Source: Castanea sativa
Lineage: Eukaryota; Streptophyta; Magnoliopsida; Fagales; Fagaceae
Direction: 5' to 3'
NCBI RefSeq assembly: GCF_040712315.1
Contig: NC_134016.1
Location: 27,289,503 to 27,353,502 of the forward strand
Length of the DNA stretch: 64,000 nucleotides
Both the position numbers and the translations under genes were made by a program. Below are positions 34,520 to 46,466 of the stretch, piece by piece. The notes under the pieces were generated by a model that was not told the origin of the DNA, made no database searches, and saw only the letters and a program-made list of their open reading frames with translations. Position 1 is the first letter of the stretch. Every line of letters starts with the position of its first letter.

Positions 34520-37240
34520 CAAATGATAAGAGAAAGATTGGAGGGAGAAATAAAAAGTTATCACAATGAACCAATTGCAAATTATCTACCACCTCAAGCA
34601 TCAGTGCTGCATAATGAAATATTGCAGATATGATTTTTTTTTTTTATTATCCCCAAAAAAATTCCAAATTTTCATTAAAGCAGAAGAGCCCAACAATATG
34701 ACATACATCATCCAAAATATGAAGCCTATCAAACTATAAAATGCATATTATAAGCCAATTAACAATGTGACTATTACCAGACCAGACCACCTTTCAAACC
34801 CATGAAAAACCATAATAAAAGGCTCCCAATCAAACAGACCAAGGGTACATACAAAAAAATGTACATAACTCTATAGTGGAGGAGATGCCACTAAGAAAGT
34901 CCTCACAAATTTCGTACACAATCATAAATTAATCCCGCTTCTATCTTAACAAAAAATACTCCAATGCTAAATAACAAAATGATACCAAAAAGTATAAAAA
35001 TATACATTAATATAAAAACAAAACTAATGCTTATTCCAGTAGAAAAGCCTTAAAAAATGGACTCAATACCAGGGGGGGAGGGGGAATACTACCAATAAAA
35101 TTTTAGACTTTATCCCTAGTAACATACCAACCCCTTTTATCAGCAACATTTTCAAACCAAACTTTCACATAATGTGATTCAGAATCATCCAAAAGTGGAG
35201 GTAATCCATAGCATCAAAAGAAGGATTAATGAAAAAAAAAATCAGATTTGGTAATATGATGGACCCAACTTACAAAAGCCAGCAATCTTGAAGAAACAAT
35301 CCAGCTATATTTACAATAGAATTTCCCAGCAAATCAATTTATTTTTACTTCTAATTGAAGAAACAATCCAACTTTATTTACAATGTAATTTTCTAGAAAA
35401 ATTCATGGCAATATGTACAAATAATATGACATAAAATAACTTAACAATACATTTAGTTTACTCTTCTTAAATAAAATAAAAAATAAAAAACTTAAAATAA
35501 AAAACAAAAGGGATTGAACCCACATAGGGTAACATGAGAATTGTAGAGAGCAAATGGCAAAAAAGCAAAAGCAACACAGAGCAATGCAACTAAACAGAAA
35601 CACAGTGCAGAGCAACCCCAATGAAACCGAACAGCACACAGAGTCAAAGCAAGAGTAATAGCAAAATCGAAAACAAAAGCCAACACACTATATCGTCTAC
35701 CCAACGTCGATATAATTCTGGCCAAAACCCATTTAGCAAATACAACATAGTGTCTCCCTAATGAAACTTAGTCCTTGAAACTTCATCCATCTCAATCGCC
35801 AATTTGTTGGCATGCCAAAAATAGTGTATACCACCGATACTCAAGACATTGTGAATGCCAACCTAAACCTTGTAAATGGTTTAAGAGGCAGAATCTTGGG
35901 AATGGAAAACAGGTGGTGGTTGGGGATGTTGGAGATGCAGAGGAAGGGTCTAAGGAGAGATTTATGAGGTTTTGAAGGGTTTATTTAAGAGTTGGGCAAT
36001 GAAGAAGAAATAGAAGACGGATTGGAGGGTTTTGGCTGCGTTGTTTCAGATAGAAGAAATAGAAGATGGGCACTAATGGTTTTGGGCTGCATTGTTTCAG
36101 ATTTTGCGTTGTGATTGTTTTTAAATGGTTTTTTTCTACATGGCAGCATCTCCTAAATTGCAGGTATAGAATAACTAATATTTTGTATATCAATTATAGT
36201 TATACTATCTAAAGAACAATAATTCCTACAACGTTTATTTATTTATTTACAATATAACCAAGGACAGTATAACGGAAAAAACTTAGTTTAAAAGTAAATA
36301 AATTTTAAAATTAAAAAGAATCTTCTAAAACAACATAAACAATGTTCAGACATGTGGATAAGGGGTATTTAATCCAAACCTAATCCACAATGTATATTGT
36401 TTGTTCTTAGATAGGAAATATTGGCATGAAAATCTACAAAATCACCTCCGTAAAAACAGAAAATGAGAGTATTTAAAATGAATGGTTATGTAGTAATCAT
36501 TCTTATTCAGTTTAGATGGATAAGAATTTTAAATGCAGTCTGCCTCCTACTTAGTCTATAAAAATTACAAAATCATAAGACTCACCAAGAAGTGGAGAAT
36601 AACAGTAAACCCATTGGAAACCACTACAACTACCATATACTATAACATCAGAATTTTCTTTTTCTCAAATTTTAAAGGGCTTGCTTGAGTTGATCATTTT
36701 GATTTACTGAGAAATTAATCAATCCCTTCAGGCAACAAAAATTTGTCATAAGTAGCATAGTTGGTCTAGAATACTGCAAGATATATTGGTAAACAGCCTA
36801 TTGGGAAGATTTTAGGGATAACCACTCAGGTAGCACCATAAGCCAGAGAACCATATCAGGGAGGAACCAAAACTTTATCATAACAAAACCAAATAATTTT
36901 ATTCCCCTCTCAATTAATTAAAATAAAATCTAAGATTTCTAAATTAAAATTTATTTTCTTTCCCTCATTTTCTCAAAACCCAATATACGAAAACCCCATC
37001 ACAGGGTCATATTTATTTCCTAATAAACGAAAACCCCATCACAACCAATGAAAAACCATATCTAAAAACTCAAAACTTTTAATTGTCACACACTTTCTCA
37101 ACACCCAAACAGAAAACAAACACACACACAGAGATAGAGAGAGCAATACCTTAGTAGAATCATCGAACACTTTCTGAAGAAGAACTTCATAATTTGAGGG
37201 CAACTTCAATTCCCAAAATCAGAGCCACGCAATCCTCTGG
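34520..37240. other. Helitron B interior, no gene recognised
   Basis: AT-rich sequence with short chance frames. A locally less AT-rich stretch on the plus strand (35760-35980) contains GGTTGGGGATGTTGGAGATG but shows no domain. At 36000-36110 there are two similar units with GAAATAGAAGA and GGTTTTGGCTGC. Confidence 0.45.
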
Positions 37241-37909
37241 TAAATCACCCAAATTGGGAGAAAATAGAAGAGAAACAGGTGTGAATTGTCAAAGAAGGAT
37301 CTGCGAATAGTTTTATACAATTTGAAACGGAAATTGAATTAAAAAAAAAAAAAAAAAGCATGCCTACCTCTGGAAATGTCTGTTGTTGCAGAGAAGGAAT
37401 GGGATAGCGTCTGAATCGACTGTTGCGCTTCCTTTTGGATTTTCTTTTTTCCTCTGTTTGTTGGTTTGGAATGGAACATGCAAGCAATAAGACACGAAAC
37501 AAAAAAAAAAAAAAAAGAAACGTTTGATGAGAGGAAGATTATATTTGTTGGTTGGAAAACACTGTTATGATCTGCCTGTATATGGAGTTTTAAAGAAAAG
37601 ATGGAGGTCAAAGTGAGTCTGAACTTTTGATCGGGAAATATGGCGTTTGGGTTTTTGGGTGTGTGTTTGTTTTTTATAAGCGTGTTTGTGTTTTTATATG
37701 ACTCTCCCAAAACGGTGTACCGTACGGTTGTTTTAAAGAATAAATTGTAGATGTGGCAGGGTTAAAAATCCAACCATTATACCGTACGGCTTTTAAAAAA
37801 GAATTGTATTCGTGTCTGAATTTTAAATAAGCAGTTATCTTATTTGTCAACACATCCTTAAATGTAGGAACTAACTTTCTCTCAGCTTCGTCTATTATAT
37901 ATATATAGA

Positions 37910-37948
37910 TATAGATATAGATATAGATATATATATAGATATATAGAT
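37910..37948. repeat. (ATAGAT)n cluster at the Helitron insertion point
   Basis: TATAGATATAGATATAGAT and TATATAGATATATAGATTT sit directly outside the 5' end of Helitron B. Several TATAGA units have the form of a Helitron 5' terminus (TCTATA on the minus strand). They could be the displaced ends of Helitrons A and C (inference). Confidence 0.6.
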
Positions 37949-38966
37949 TTGTCACTAAATTTTTGATCTGGCATTTTGTAATTGGCTTGACAAATTTTTG
38001 CCTCCTACAAAGAGATTTCCTTAACCAAACTTCTAGTTTAGACTCTAAGAAGCAATAAATCAAAAGAAGGAAAACAATTTGATATCCTCATAATCCAAAG
38101 AATGGCACGCCCTATAAGCACTCAACTCATAAGGATTGAAGGTGCGCATGCCCTGAGAAAAGTGAAGGGTCCCCAGTAAGTAAAGAGGAGTTCATAACGC
38201 CATTTGGAAGGCTTTCCATCAAATCTCAAAATTGTTATCTTCGATCAAGATAAGGAAGGCAAACTTACCACATAAGTTTTAAACTCTCAATCTTATCCTT
38301 TATAGTGGAGGAAATGACTTTAGTTGGGTATATAAGCCATTATTTTCAGATAATGACCTTGTAATATTAGCATAATGCACTGATATGTTGAATGTTTCCT
38401 CCTAGCCTTAAATTTGTGGCATTTCGATGGTTCAATTAACTGGTGCACAACTCTATTCACTCCTAGGAAATGACAGCTGACTCGTTCATTGCTTAGTTCA
38501 TAAGTCATAACCAATAATCGATGACCAATGGAAGTGGATATCTTCTCGTATCCATATATTTGGGGTTAATTGAAACCTTAAAGGCCTGTGTCACGCATGT
38601 CTATTTGTGTTCAACATTTTCGGTTAGTTTTTAGCTTTTATGAATAAATTTTAAAACTTCTTTTTTTTTACTTTAGCACATTTTCAATAAAATAATCCCT
38701 CACTAAATAGCCAATCGGAGACATTCAAGACCTAATGGCGCAAAAGGAAATCTACAAGTCTCCCAAGGTTTGTAAGCCCTCCCCTTGGACCAAGAAGAAA
38801 GGGCCCATAAGGAAATCATACACCTTAAGGGCCACGTTAGATGCACACTTTCTAACTGGGCTTTAAAATATAGGGTTGGCCTTAAACTTTAGTCTATGAT
38901 TGATTATGCTCAGGCCCTTTTGTTTCCTCATGACGTGGTTTCCACAAAATTTAAACCATTTTACAG
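37949..38966. other. No gene recognised
   Basis: Mixed sequence upstream of the host-gene exon at 38967, with no repeat family and no long frame. It may be promoter, leader or intron sequence of that gene. Confidence 0.4.
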
Positions 38967-39175
38967 AGAGAAGAGTAGCGAAAATACCAGCAGAAAATAG
39001 AGGAAAAAAAAGCTGCCGCGTACTATGACAAGGTGAGTAGTAATGGCCAAGGCGCCGCCAGGTTCAAACACGGCCTCAGCTTTTCCTCCTCCTCTTCTTC
39101 TGCCTCAGAGTCCAAAGCTCCACCGTTGAGAGGCTCGGCACCGGTGGCTCCATGTAGAGTGCACCCTGTTCTCAA
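38967..39175 (+). pseudogene. Exon-like segment of a host gene with the motif KKAAAYYDK
   Basis: After a possible acceptor (TTTTACAG) the frame reads REKSSEN, then EEKKAAAYYDKV, GQGAARFKHGLSFSSS and KAPPLRGSAP before a stop near 39180. The composition (GC-rich, Ala/Ser/Pro) contrasts with the AT-rich surroundings. I believe the KAAAYYD...GAARFKxGL pattern occurs near the N-terminus of a plant nuclear protein whose later part is rich in Arg/Asp, but I cannot name it securely. The matching later part may be the exons at 44083-44469. It has no clear start codon. The intervening copia element would have inserted in an intron. Confidence 0.45.
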
Positions 39176-39589
39176 AAAATAATAATTATTATTATTATAT
39201 ATAAATTTAAAAATATTATGAATTTTTATCCTTATTAAAACTTTCTGACAAATCTAAATTTTTTTAAAACTCAACAGAATTAAACTTTTGGATAAAATTT
39301 GACAACAAACTTGGTTATAGGTTAAAGTTACAACTCCATTCAATATTTTTTTATTGAATGTGAATTTTGATAAATTCACCATTTAATTACATCTTCTTCT
39401 TAAATATTCCATATTTGCAAAATTTCAAGAATATCAAAGATCAATAGCTATGTCGTCAATTAAATATTATTAAGAAAGTCCAAAAAAAAAAAATTATTTA
39501 ACTAAAAATTTTGAAAGAGATGTAGCTTTCAACATTAATAATGAGATTATTATGTAATAATTTCAAAATAAGAAAATTCGTAAAAGGAA

Positions 39590-39890
39590 ATTGTAAGACT
39601 TTATGTGTTTGTATGTGTGTGTGTGTGTGTTTTGTTCATTTTTTTTTTTTTTGTCGTTAATATATGAAGTTCTCTTTTTATTAGATTCATATAATTTAAG
39701 TTTCTTAATAACCACCCTTAAAAAAAGTTTTGGAGCCCCCATTGAAGCTCGGCTTTGCCTCCCACCTCCTCTTTCCTCAGTTCCTTCGTCAGAGCCTCTA
39801 GCCCTTCCAAGGCCTCTGAGCTTAAAAAGCAAGCTCAACTCAAATCCATTCGAAAAAGCTCAAGAAGAAACCCACCTCAGATAAACAAGA
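39590..39890 (+). other. Between host exons: (GT)n run and a GC-richer stretch
   Basis: A short (TG)n run (about 39612-39630) is followed by T-runs and then by a GC-richer frame (39725-39884) that reads SSEPLALPRPLSLKSKLNSN. I do not recognise it; it could be a further exon or intron sequence just before the copia insertion. Confidence 0.3.
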
Positions 39891-39891
39891 A

Positions 39892-40041
39892 TTTTGGAAA
39901 TACTAAATGAATAGTATTGTATTTTACAAGTAATAAAATATACAAGAGTGTCTTTATATAAGAGGCAAAGTGTAGTACAAGTATGTGTATAGTACAAGTA
40001 AACAATGTGGGCCTAAAGCCACAACCTATTATGCATTAACA
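39892..40041 (-). repeat. 3' LTR of the minus-strand copia element
   Basis: 150 bp, ending GCATTAACA; the first base pair of its plus-strand start is changed from TG to TT. It is clearly similar to the right LTR, sharing AAATACAAGAGTGTCTTTATATAAGA-type sequence. Confidence 0.88.
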
Positions 40042-40054
40042 GCCCCCCTCAAAC

Positions 40055-43000
40055 TCAAGGTGGGTGTGAGAACAACTTGAGGTTGTCAACCAAAGCACGA
40101 AGGCACCCCTTAAGATGTGACTTGGTGAAGATATCTGCAAGTTGATCTTTAGAGGAGACCGAGAACAGCTTGAGAGCACCATGGACAAGATGATAACGGA
40201 TAAAATGATAATCGATCTCGATGTGTTTAGATAAAATGATAATCGATCTCGATGTGTTTAGTCTGTTCATGGAAGACATCATTGTGAGCAATATGAATGG
40301 CACTCTAGTTGTCACAATACAGAGGAGTAGTAGAAGATGTAGACACACCTAAGTTCTTAAGAAGCCATCGTAGCCAAAGAAGCTCAGATGTGGTATTAGT
40401 AAGGGCACGATATTCTGCTTCAATATTAGAGCAAGCTACAAAGGTTTGTTTCTTGCTTCGCCAGGAAATTAGAGAAGAGCCAAGAAGAAAGCAATAACCA
40501 GTGGTAGACCTTCGATCAGTAGGATCTCCTGCCCAATCAGCATCATTGAATGCACGGAGAACAAGAGGAGATTGAGCAGAGTAGAAAAGACCATGAAAGA
40601 GAGTGTCCTTTAGGTATCGAAGAATGTGCAGAACAACAGCATAGTGAGTCGATTATGGAGCAGACAGATACTAGCTCACCTGGTGAATAGCATAGGAAAT
40701 GTCTAGACGAGTGACGATGAGATAAACAAGGCTGCTAACTAATCGTCTGTAAAGAGAGGGATTAGGCAATGGTTCCCCCCCCCCTGAGGGAGTCAGATGC
40801 ACATTAAGTTTAATTGGAGTGTCAACGGTCTTGCTATCAATGAGTCTAGCTCGAGACAAAAGTTCAGAAGCATACTTGGCCTGAGTAATATAAAGACCAT
40901 CTGTAGAATGAGTGATTTCAAGGCCCTAGAAGTAGCTAAGATGTCTAAGATCTTTCATCTCAAACTGTTGACTAAAAAAATCATTGGGTTCTTGAATGTC
41001 ACTGAGGTCATCACTAGTTATGATCATATCATCCACATATAGAAGAAGCAAAATGGTATCTTTGTCAGTGCAATGAAGAAATAAGGCAGAATCATAATAA
41101 CTGACAATGTAACTCAAGCGAGAGATGATAGAGCTGAACTTGGCAAACCAAGCTCATGGGGCTTGTTTAAGGCCATAAAGTGCACATCGAAGGTGACAAA
41201 CATTGTTCGGTTCAATAAAGAGACCAGGAGGAGGTTACATATAAACTTCTTCACTTAAATTCCCATTTAAGGAAGGCATTTTTGACATCCATATGAAAAA
41301 AGGTCCTATTTACTAGCAACAATAACTGCTAAAAGGGCACGAGCATATGAGATTCGAGCAACTAGAGCAAAGGTCTCTTCATAATCAATCTCATTGTGTA
41401 AAACCTTTTGCAACAAGACGAGTTTTATATCGTTCAATGGACCCATCAAGGCGAGTCTTAATCTGGTAGATCCACTTACAACCAACCATAGATTTCCCAA
41501 AGGGAAGAGTCACCAAATCCCAAGTATGGTTTTAGATAATGTATCAAGTTCCTCTTTCATTGCAATCTACCACAAATAGTCAGTGGAGACCTCACGATAG
41601 GTGTGAGGCTCATGTAGTGTAACAAGGCCAGTATAACAATGATAGTCAAGTGATGAAGTGGAATGTTTTGTGCAAGATCTTCAGGCGGAGCAGGAGAAGG
41701 AGCAGGGGACCCAAGAAAACAATATCCCTTTTGGGAGATACGAAGATGATGAGAGACAGGTTCATAACACTGATATCCCTTTTGAGTTTCGCCATAGCCA
41801 AGAAAACAAAAAAGTCTAGACTAAGGCTCAAGTTTGCTATACTTATATGGCTGAAGAAGAACGAAACAGGTAGAACCGAAGGAAGGTAGTGATAGTCTGG
41901 AGGTGACCCAAAAAGGTGCTCATATGGAGTTTGATTTTGGATGACAAAACTAGAAACGCGATTAATAGCATGAAGAGCAATTTCGCCCCAAAAGAGCAAG
42001 AACTTTGGCAGAGAGAGCAAGAGCACGAATAATGTTAAGAATATGACGAAGTTTTCGTTCGACTCTACCATTTTGCTGAAAGGTATCTGGACAAGTTAGT
42101 TGATGAACAGTGTCATAAGAATGCAAAACAGCTTGAAAAGCATATTGAGTGTATTCAAAAGCATTATCAGATCGAAAAATTTTGATGCGTTTGAAAAATT
42201 GAGTTTCAACCATTTTTGCAAAATTAGAATATACTTGCAATAATTCAGAATGATGTTTCATATGAAAAATCTAGTTATAGATGGAATAATCATCAACAAA
42301 GATAACAAAATATCGAGATCCACCAATACTAAAGATAGAGGAAGGCCCCTAGACATCAAAATGAATTAGGTTAAAGATATCAGTGGACATTGATTCACTA
42401 GTATTGAAAGGCAAAACTGGTTGTTTTCCTAACTAACATGAAAAAAAATCAAAATTTTCTATGGACACTAAATCTAACAAACCTCTAGAAGCCAAGTATT
42501 GTACCCAAGAGAAAAATGCATGACCAAGTCGAGCATGCCAAAGTGAAAGGGAAGGAATAGAAGAAATTGCAACAACTACAGCAACAACAAAAACAGGAGC
42601 AACAGGCGGAAGATGAAGGTTGTCAACAGGAAACATACGCCCAACTTTGGGACCGGTCCTAAACTCCTGTCCCATCCTCAGATCTTGCACAATACACCCA
42701 AAATAATCAAAGGTAATGCGATAACGCAACTCAGCTAATTGTTCCATAGAAAATGAATTATAAAAAATTTTAAGAACATCAAAGACCCTAGGAACCGAGA
42801 GGTTGGAGGTCAAGATAGAACCTATATTATGACCAAACATTGTGGAATTATTAGCTATGCAAATATTAAAAGGGTGTGGTGCAAGTCCAAGTTGAGAAAA
42901 TAAGGATAAGAGAGGTGTCATGTGGTTGCAACAAATAGAATCCATAAGACAAGAGGAAAGAGACATACCAAATGAAACTAAAAGAGAAGAGGAATAAGAT

Positions 43001-43270
43001 GCATTACCAACCATATGAATGGTATTAGCGATTTTGTTTTGAAGGTCAACTATGGAAATGGTGGTAATGGATCCAAAAGACTTGGACTTTGCAGAGATGG
43101 GAGCCATTGGTTGGATACTCTTAGTGTTAGCAATAGTAGCAGCAGAAATGAAAACAGCTAATTTGTTGCATTGATAGCAAGTCTCAATATTATAGTCAAA
43201 ACGTTTGCAAAAATTGCAAAAATGTTTATTGGATTTTCGGCGACGATTGTTGCAAAAGGAAGAAGACTTA
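40055..43270 (-). pseudogene. Broken copia gag-pol polyprotein
   Basis: Reading on the minus strand from 43270: a zinc-knuckle remnant (NFCKRFDYNIETC), then 43107-42433 with the protease region, where DSICCNHMT stands in place of DSG, then the GAG-pre-integrase motif LWHARLGH. Integrase follows (42261-41650) with KIFRSDNAFEYT and the QQNGRVERK motif. Reverse transcriptase (41500-40926) retains YVDDMIITSDD. RNase H (40860-40055) retains DQLADIFTK near its end. Many stops and frameshifts separate these blocks. In RNase H a 31-bp unit is tandemly duplicated (40199-40260). It could not make a working polyprotein. Confidence 0.9.
40199..40260. repeat. 31-bp tandem duplication in the RNase H region
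   Basis: Two perfect adjacent copies of a unit that starts GATAAAATGATAATCG and ends GATGTGTTTA. It duplicates the KHIEIDYHFI segment of the protein and shifts the frame. Confidence 0.95.
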
Positions 43271-43913
43271 TCCTTATTCTTTATTTAGAATAAAAATATA
43301 CAAAAATGGACTGCAGAAATGAAATCTACACGACAAACTAGTTAAGGAGCACCTAGACTGCAAAAAAGTCAACTCTAAAAGTCAACGGTCAAAGTCAACA
43401 ATCAAACCAGCCTAAAAGTCAATGATCAAGTCAACCAGCAAAGCTATGACGTCAGCAAGAGGACACAGATGATGACATAAGTGAAGACTAGCCATGACGT
43501 GGTAGATGACATGTGTTGTAGGGCTGTCGAAAGCAAGATGATGTCACAGATGACATCAGCAGGTTCTGGACGCGCATGTGGGGCATGGGCAAGTGAGGCG
43601 AGTAAGCGCGTGGGCACATAAGCACATGGAGCATTGAAACAGAATTGCTGACGGCACGTGTGGCGTGTGCCTTCGGTCCCGATAACTTTGGGAGCGCATA
43701 CGATGCCCGATGACATCGGTTCTTCTCCGAGGATGTAGATAAGAGGAAGACGATTCTGATGGTATTGGCAACGAGAGGATCATGGAAAAATTGTATGGCA
43801 GCGACTAGAATGGCAATGGTCTTCAGTGTAAGACAGTAAAGGCGATGGTAGGGGCAGTGAAGAACACTGAGAAAACTGGACTGCAGATTGCACACCAAAG
43901 AATTCAAAGTAGT

Positions 43914-43926
43914 GGCTCTAATACCA
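43914..43926 (-). other. Primer-binding site of the minus-strand copia element
   Basis: TGGTATTAGAGCC on the minus strand starts immediately after the LTR end, complementary to initiator Met tRNA with one mismatch. Confidence 0.85.
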
Positions 43927-44078
43927 TGTTGGAAATACTGAATGAATAGTACTATATTTCACAAGTAATAAAATATACAAGAGTGTCTTTATATAAGAAG
44001 CAGAGTGTATAATACAAGTATGTGTTTTGTACAAGTAAACAAGGTAGGCCTAAAGCCCACAATCTATTATACGTAACA
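43927..44078 (-). repeat. 5' LTR of the minus-strand copia element
   Basis: 152 bp, plus-strand start TGTTGGAAATACTG and end ATACGTAACA. It includes TTTATATAAGAAGC, a plausible TATA box region on the plus-strand reading. Confidence 0.88.
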
Positions 44079-44082
44079 AATA

Positions 44083-44469
44083 AAAACACTCTAGGGTTCC
44101 TGAGAAAACCGACAGAGACAAAGACAGGCATTTGAAGAGGCAAAGGAGCAGAGATAGAGACAAAGACAATGACAGGAAAAGAAGGAGTGTGTTGCTGCGA
44201 GAGGGGAGGAGATCGGAGAAGAGTAGAAGTGAAGATAAAGATAAGGATAAAGTTGATTTTTCTAAGTTGATTAAAGGCTATGAAAAAATGGAAATGTTTC
44301 TTTCAATTCTGTTTTTTGAATTCAAAATGGTATGCATATACATTGTAGTATAATTATTTGTGATTTATGGGTGTCAATGTTGTTTAGCTTTTTGATGTCT
44401 CTCTTTGTGTTGTAAACAGACACCAACTAAAAGAGTCAACCAAGATGAAACTCTAGCTTGCGGAAACAG
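44083..44469 (+). pseudogene. Exons of a host gene rich in Arg/Asp, cut off by the copia insertions
   Basis: A frame with alternating Arg-Asp and Lys (KRQRSRDRDKDNDRK) runs into SEDKDKDKVDFSKLIKGYEKM. A second exon (44420-44469), between a CAG acceptor and a GTAAAA donor, reads TPTKRVNQDETLACGN. Together these recall the KGYDKM-TPAERVKAKM block of a plant nuclear protein with RS/RD repeats, probably linked to splicing; this is recollection of the pattern and not a database result. The splice donor after KGYEKM is not obvious (GAAATG where GT is expected), and the frame instead continues 15 codons to a GTATGC. Both flanks are retroelements, so it is probably dead or a fragment. Confidence 0.45.
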
Positions 44470-44527
44470 GTAAAACTAACTTATCTCAGATGTTGTATAG
44501 TAAAATGTTTGTTTAAGTGCCTTATTT

Positions 44528-44681
44528 TGTTAACGTCTATTGGGTTGTGGGCTTAAGACCCACCTTGTTTACTTGTATAGCACTCTTACTTGTACTACAC
44601 ATATCTGCCTTCTATATAAAGGCACTCATGTATATTTTATGATTCTAAGAAATACAATACATTCATTCAGTATTTCTAACA
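44528..44681 (+). repeat. 5' LTR of the plus-strand copia element
   Basis: 154 bp, TGTTAACGTC to TTTCTAACA. It contains CTATATAAAGGCACTC, a good TATA box (about 44613-44622). It is similar to the LTRs of the element at 39892-44078 in the opposite orientation. Confidence 0.85.
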
Positions 44682-44694
44682 TGGCATCAAAGCC
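44682..44694 (+). other. Primer-binding site of the plus-strand copia element
   Basis: TGGCATCAAAGCC directly follows the LTR; two changes from the usual TGGTATCAGAGCC. Confidence 0.8.
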
Positions 44695-45302
44695 AGATTC
44701 TGACAATTTTCTTAGCAGTCTTGTCTCTCTTTGGTGTTACTCCAAATTCATAGTCACTTCCGCCGTCACAGCCACCACTACAGCCATTTGCAATTGAATC
44801 CCCGACGTCTCCAAGTCATCGTCCCTAGTTTTGGACCTGCAGCTGCTACCATTCAGGAGTCTCACACTACAGAGACCACTACCATATCATCGCCACCATA
44901 AACATTGCCGTGATTGTGTTTTTTCAGGTACCATTGAGATCGTCCTCCGCCGATCTACTATTTCGTGGAAACTTGACCGTCATCAGAGACTGCACTCGCC
45001 ACCCAAGAAATCTGCATCGAAGACACTCTCCCACACACCTGCACGCACCATAACAAGAATCTGCATCTTCTTCCACATGCCCATGCCCATGCCCGTCACG
45101 CGCGTCCACATGCGTCATATGCCACACACGCTGCACAACAACTTGCTGACGTCATCATCCACATCATCCTGCTGACATCATCACTCCTTGGTTGACTTTG
45201 ACTGTTGACTTTTTCAGGTAAGTTTGTAGTCCAGGTGCTCCTTGCCCAGTTTTTCGCGTAGATTTCATTTTTGCAGTCTATTTTTGCATATTTTGCTTCT
45301 AA

Positions 45303-45557
45303 ATGAAGAATAAGGACAGGTCTTCTTCCTATTGCAATAATCGTCACCGACAATCCAGCAAACGTTTCTATAATTTTTGCAAACGTCTTGGTCATAATAT
45401 TAAGACTTGCTATCATCGCAACAAATCAGCTGTTTCAATTTCTACTACTACTATTGCTAACACTGAGAGTATTCAACCAATGGATCTTTTCTCTGCACAG
45501 TCTAAGTCTCCTGTTTAAGTTGCTCCTGTAGCTGCTGCTGTTTCTTCTATTCCTTCC
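45303..45557 (+). pseudogene. Gag C-terminal remnant of the plus-strand copia element
   Basis: It encodes a basic segment and a damaged zinc knuckle, FYNFCKRLGHNIKTC, in which the first Cys of the CCHC motif is Tyr. A stop follows KSPV, after which the sequence reads on to SSIPS and is cut by the inserted gag-only element. The upstream gag (44690-45300) is present only as short broken frames. Confidence 0.7.
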
Positions 45558-46451
45558 TGTTGGGAAATTTAGACCCCGGTTGATAGAATTAGCAAGTTTT
45601 AAACCCAAGTTGTTAATTAAATTTATTGTGAATAAACATTGTTAAAACAAATAAACATCAATATCATGTACAGCAAAATAGTAAATAAGACAAGATATGA
45701 TGACTTAAGAAAACCAATGAAATAAACTAGTTTCACAGTAAAAAAAACCTGGGGGGAAACCTTCCTGGAAAACAATTCACTATAGTAAATAGATGTTTCA
45801 AATCTAGTACAAAACTTTTGTCCCTAGACTCTACAATCTCCGTAAATGAACTTACAGCAGAAACCTTCTACCGCTTACTCTTCAATATATGAATGCCAAC
45901 ATTTTGCACGGATCACAGTATGTGACTAACTCTAGCAACTTGAAAAAGATGTTGACTGCAAAGTTCTTCACTTCATCAACAATGAAGATCAAGAAGCATT
46001 TGGTTACAAAACCCTAAGGCGCAAAGACGCAATAACTTCTTGTAGAGAGAATAAGGAACTAGGTCACTTTTTGCATGTTTTCTCTTTTTATAATGGCTTT
46101 TAAAATAAGTCTTATATATGTCTAGGGTTGTGAGAAAAGAAACCCAACACATATATGTCAACTAGGGCCAAAAATTAGATCTGGAAATTCTGATTTCGTA
46201 GATCTCGACAGATTTAGCTTTTGTCGAGCTTTGTTCTTAAATCTCGATAGATACTGTTTCTGTCGAGGTATCTGTCGAGCTCTAATGGACAAATTTTCTT
46301 TACTTTTTCCTTGGTCCAATCTTCATGGCTTTAATACTTGGCTTGAACAACATGTATCTTGAAGTACTAAACCCATCCTAGATCTACCCAATTATAAGTA
46401 AAGTGTATTTTGTTAAAAGATTAGCCAATTACATAAAATATGTCCTTAACA
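45558..46451 (-). repeat. 3' LTR of element A2 (family A)
   Basis: 894 bp, plus-strand start TGTTGGGAAATTTAGACC and end TGTCCTTAACA. It is about 100 bp longer than its partner, which has lost the segment before CCAAAGGATTAGCC. Confidence 0.88.
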
Positions 46452-46466
46452 ATCTCCCCCTTTGGC
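46452..46466 (-). promoter_or_regulatory. Polypurine tract of element A2
   Basis: On the minus strand CCAAAGGGGGAGAT lies directly before the LTR start TGTTAAGGACA; GGGGGAGAT is the usual copia form. Confidence 0.85.

Larger units (their letters stand above)
32033..37909 (-). mobile_element. Helitron B, 5.9 kb
   Basis: Both ends are clear. On the minus strand it starts TCTATATATATATAATAG (ending at 37909) and finishes with the perfect hairpin CCCGTGCATTTGCACGGG (32043-32060), 11 bases and CTAG (32033-32036). The flanking bases are A and T, the Helitron insertion site. Its 5' subterminal 160 bp match Helitron A. No Rep/helicase domain is recognisable; a short frame at 34104-34436 is the only coding-like stretch. 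A putative leader exon at 37345-37500 ends CCAGAG/GTAGGC on the minus strand, as in Helitron A. Confidence 0.85.
39892..44078 (-). mobile_element. Defective full-length copia element, 4.2 kb, minus strand
   Basis: Two 150-152 bp LTRs (39892-40041 and 43927-44078) flank a copia-ordered gag, protease, integrase, reverse transcriptase and RNase H region. The primer-binding site TGGTATTAGAGCC follows the right LTR and the polypurine tract GAGGGGGGC precedes the left one, as required for minus orientation. The flanking bases AAGAA and AATAA match at four of five positions and may be a decayed target duplication. It lies within a host gene, with RS/RD-type exons resuming 5 bp to the right. A relative in plus orientation begins at 44528. 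Confidence 0.88.

Noticed and set aside
43444..43907. Overlapping minus-strand frames before the copia zinc knuckle
   Set aside because: Three frames overlap the decayed gag start of the copia element, and none carries a continuous Gag motif; treated as decayed gag/leader sequence.
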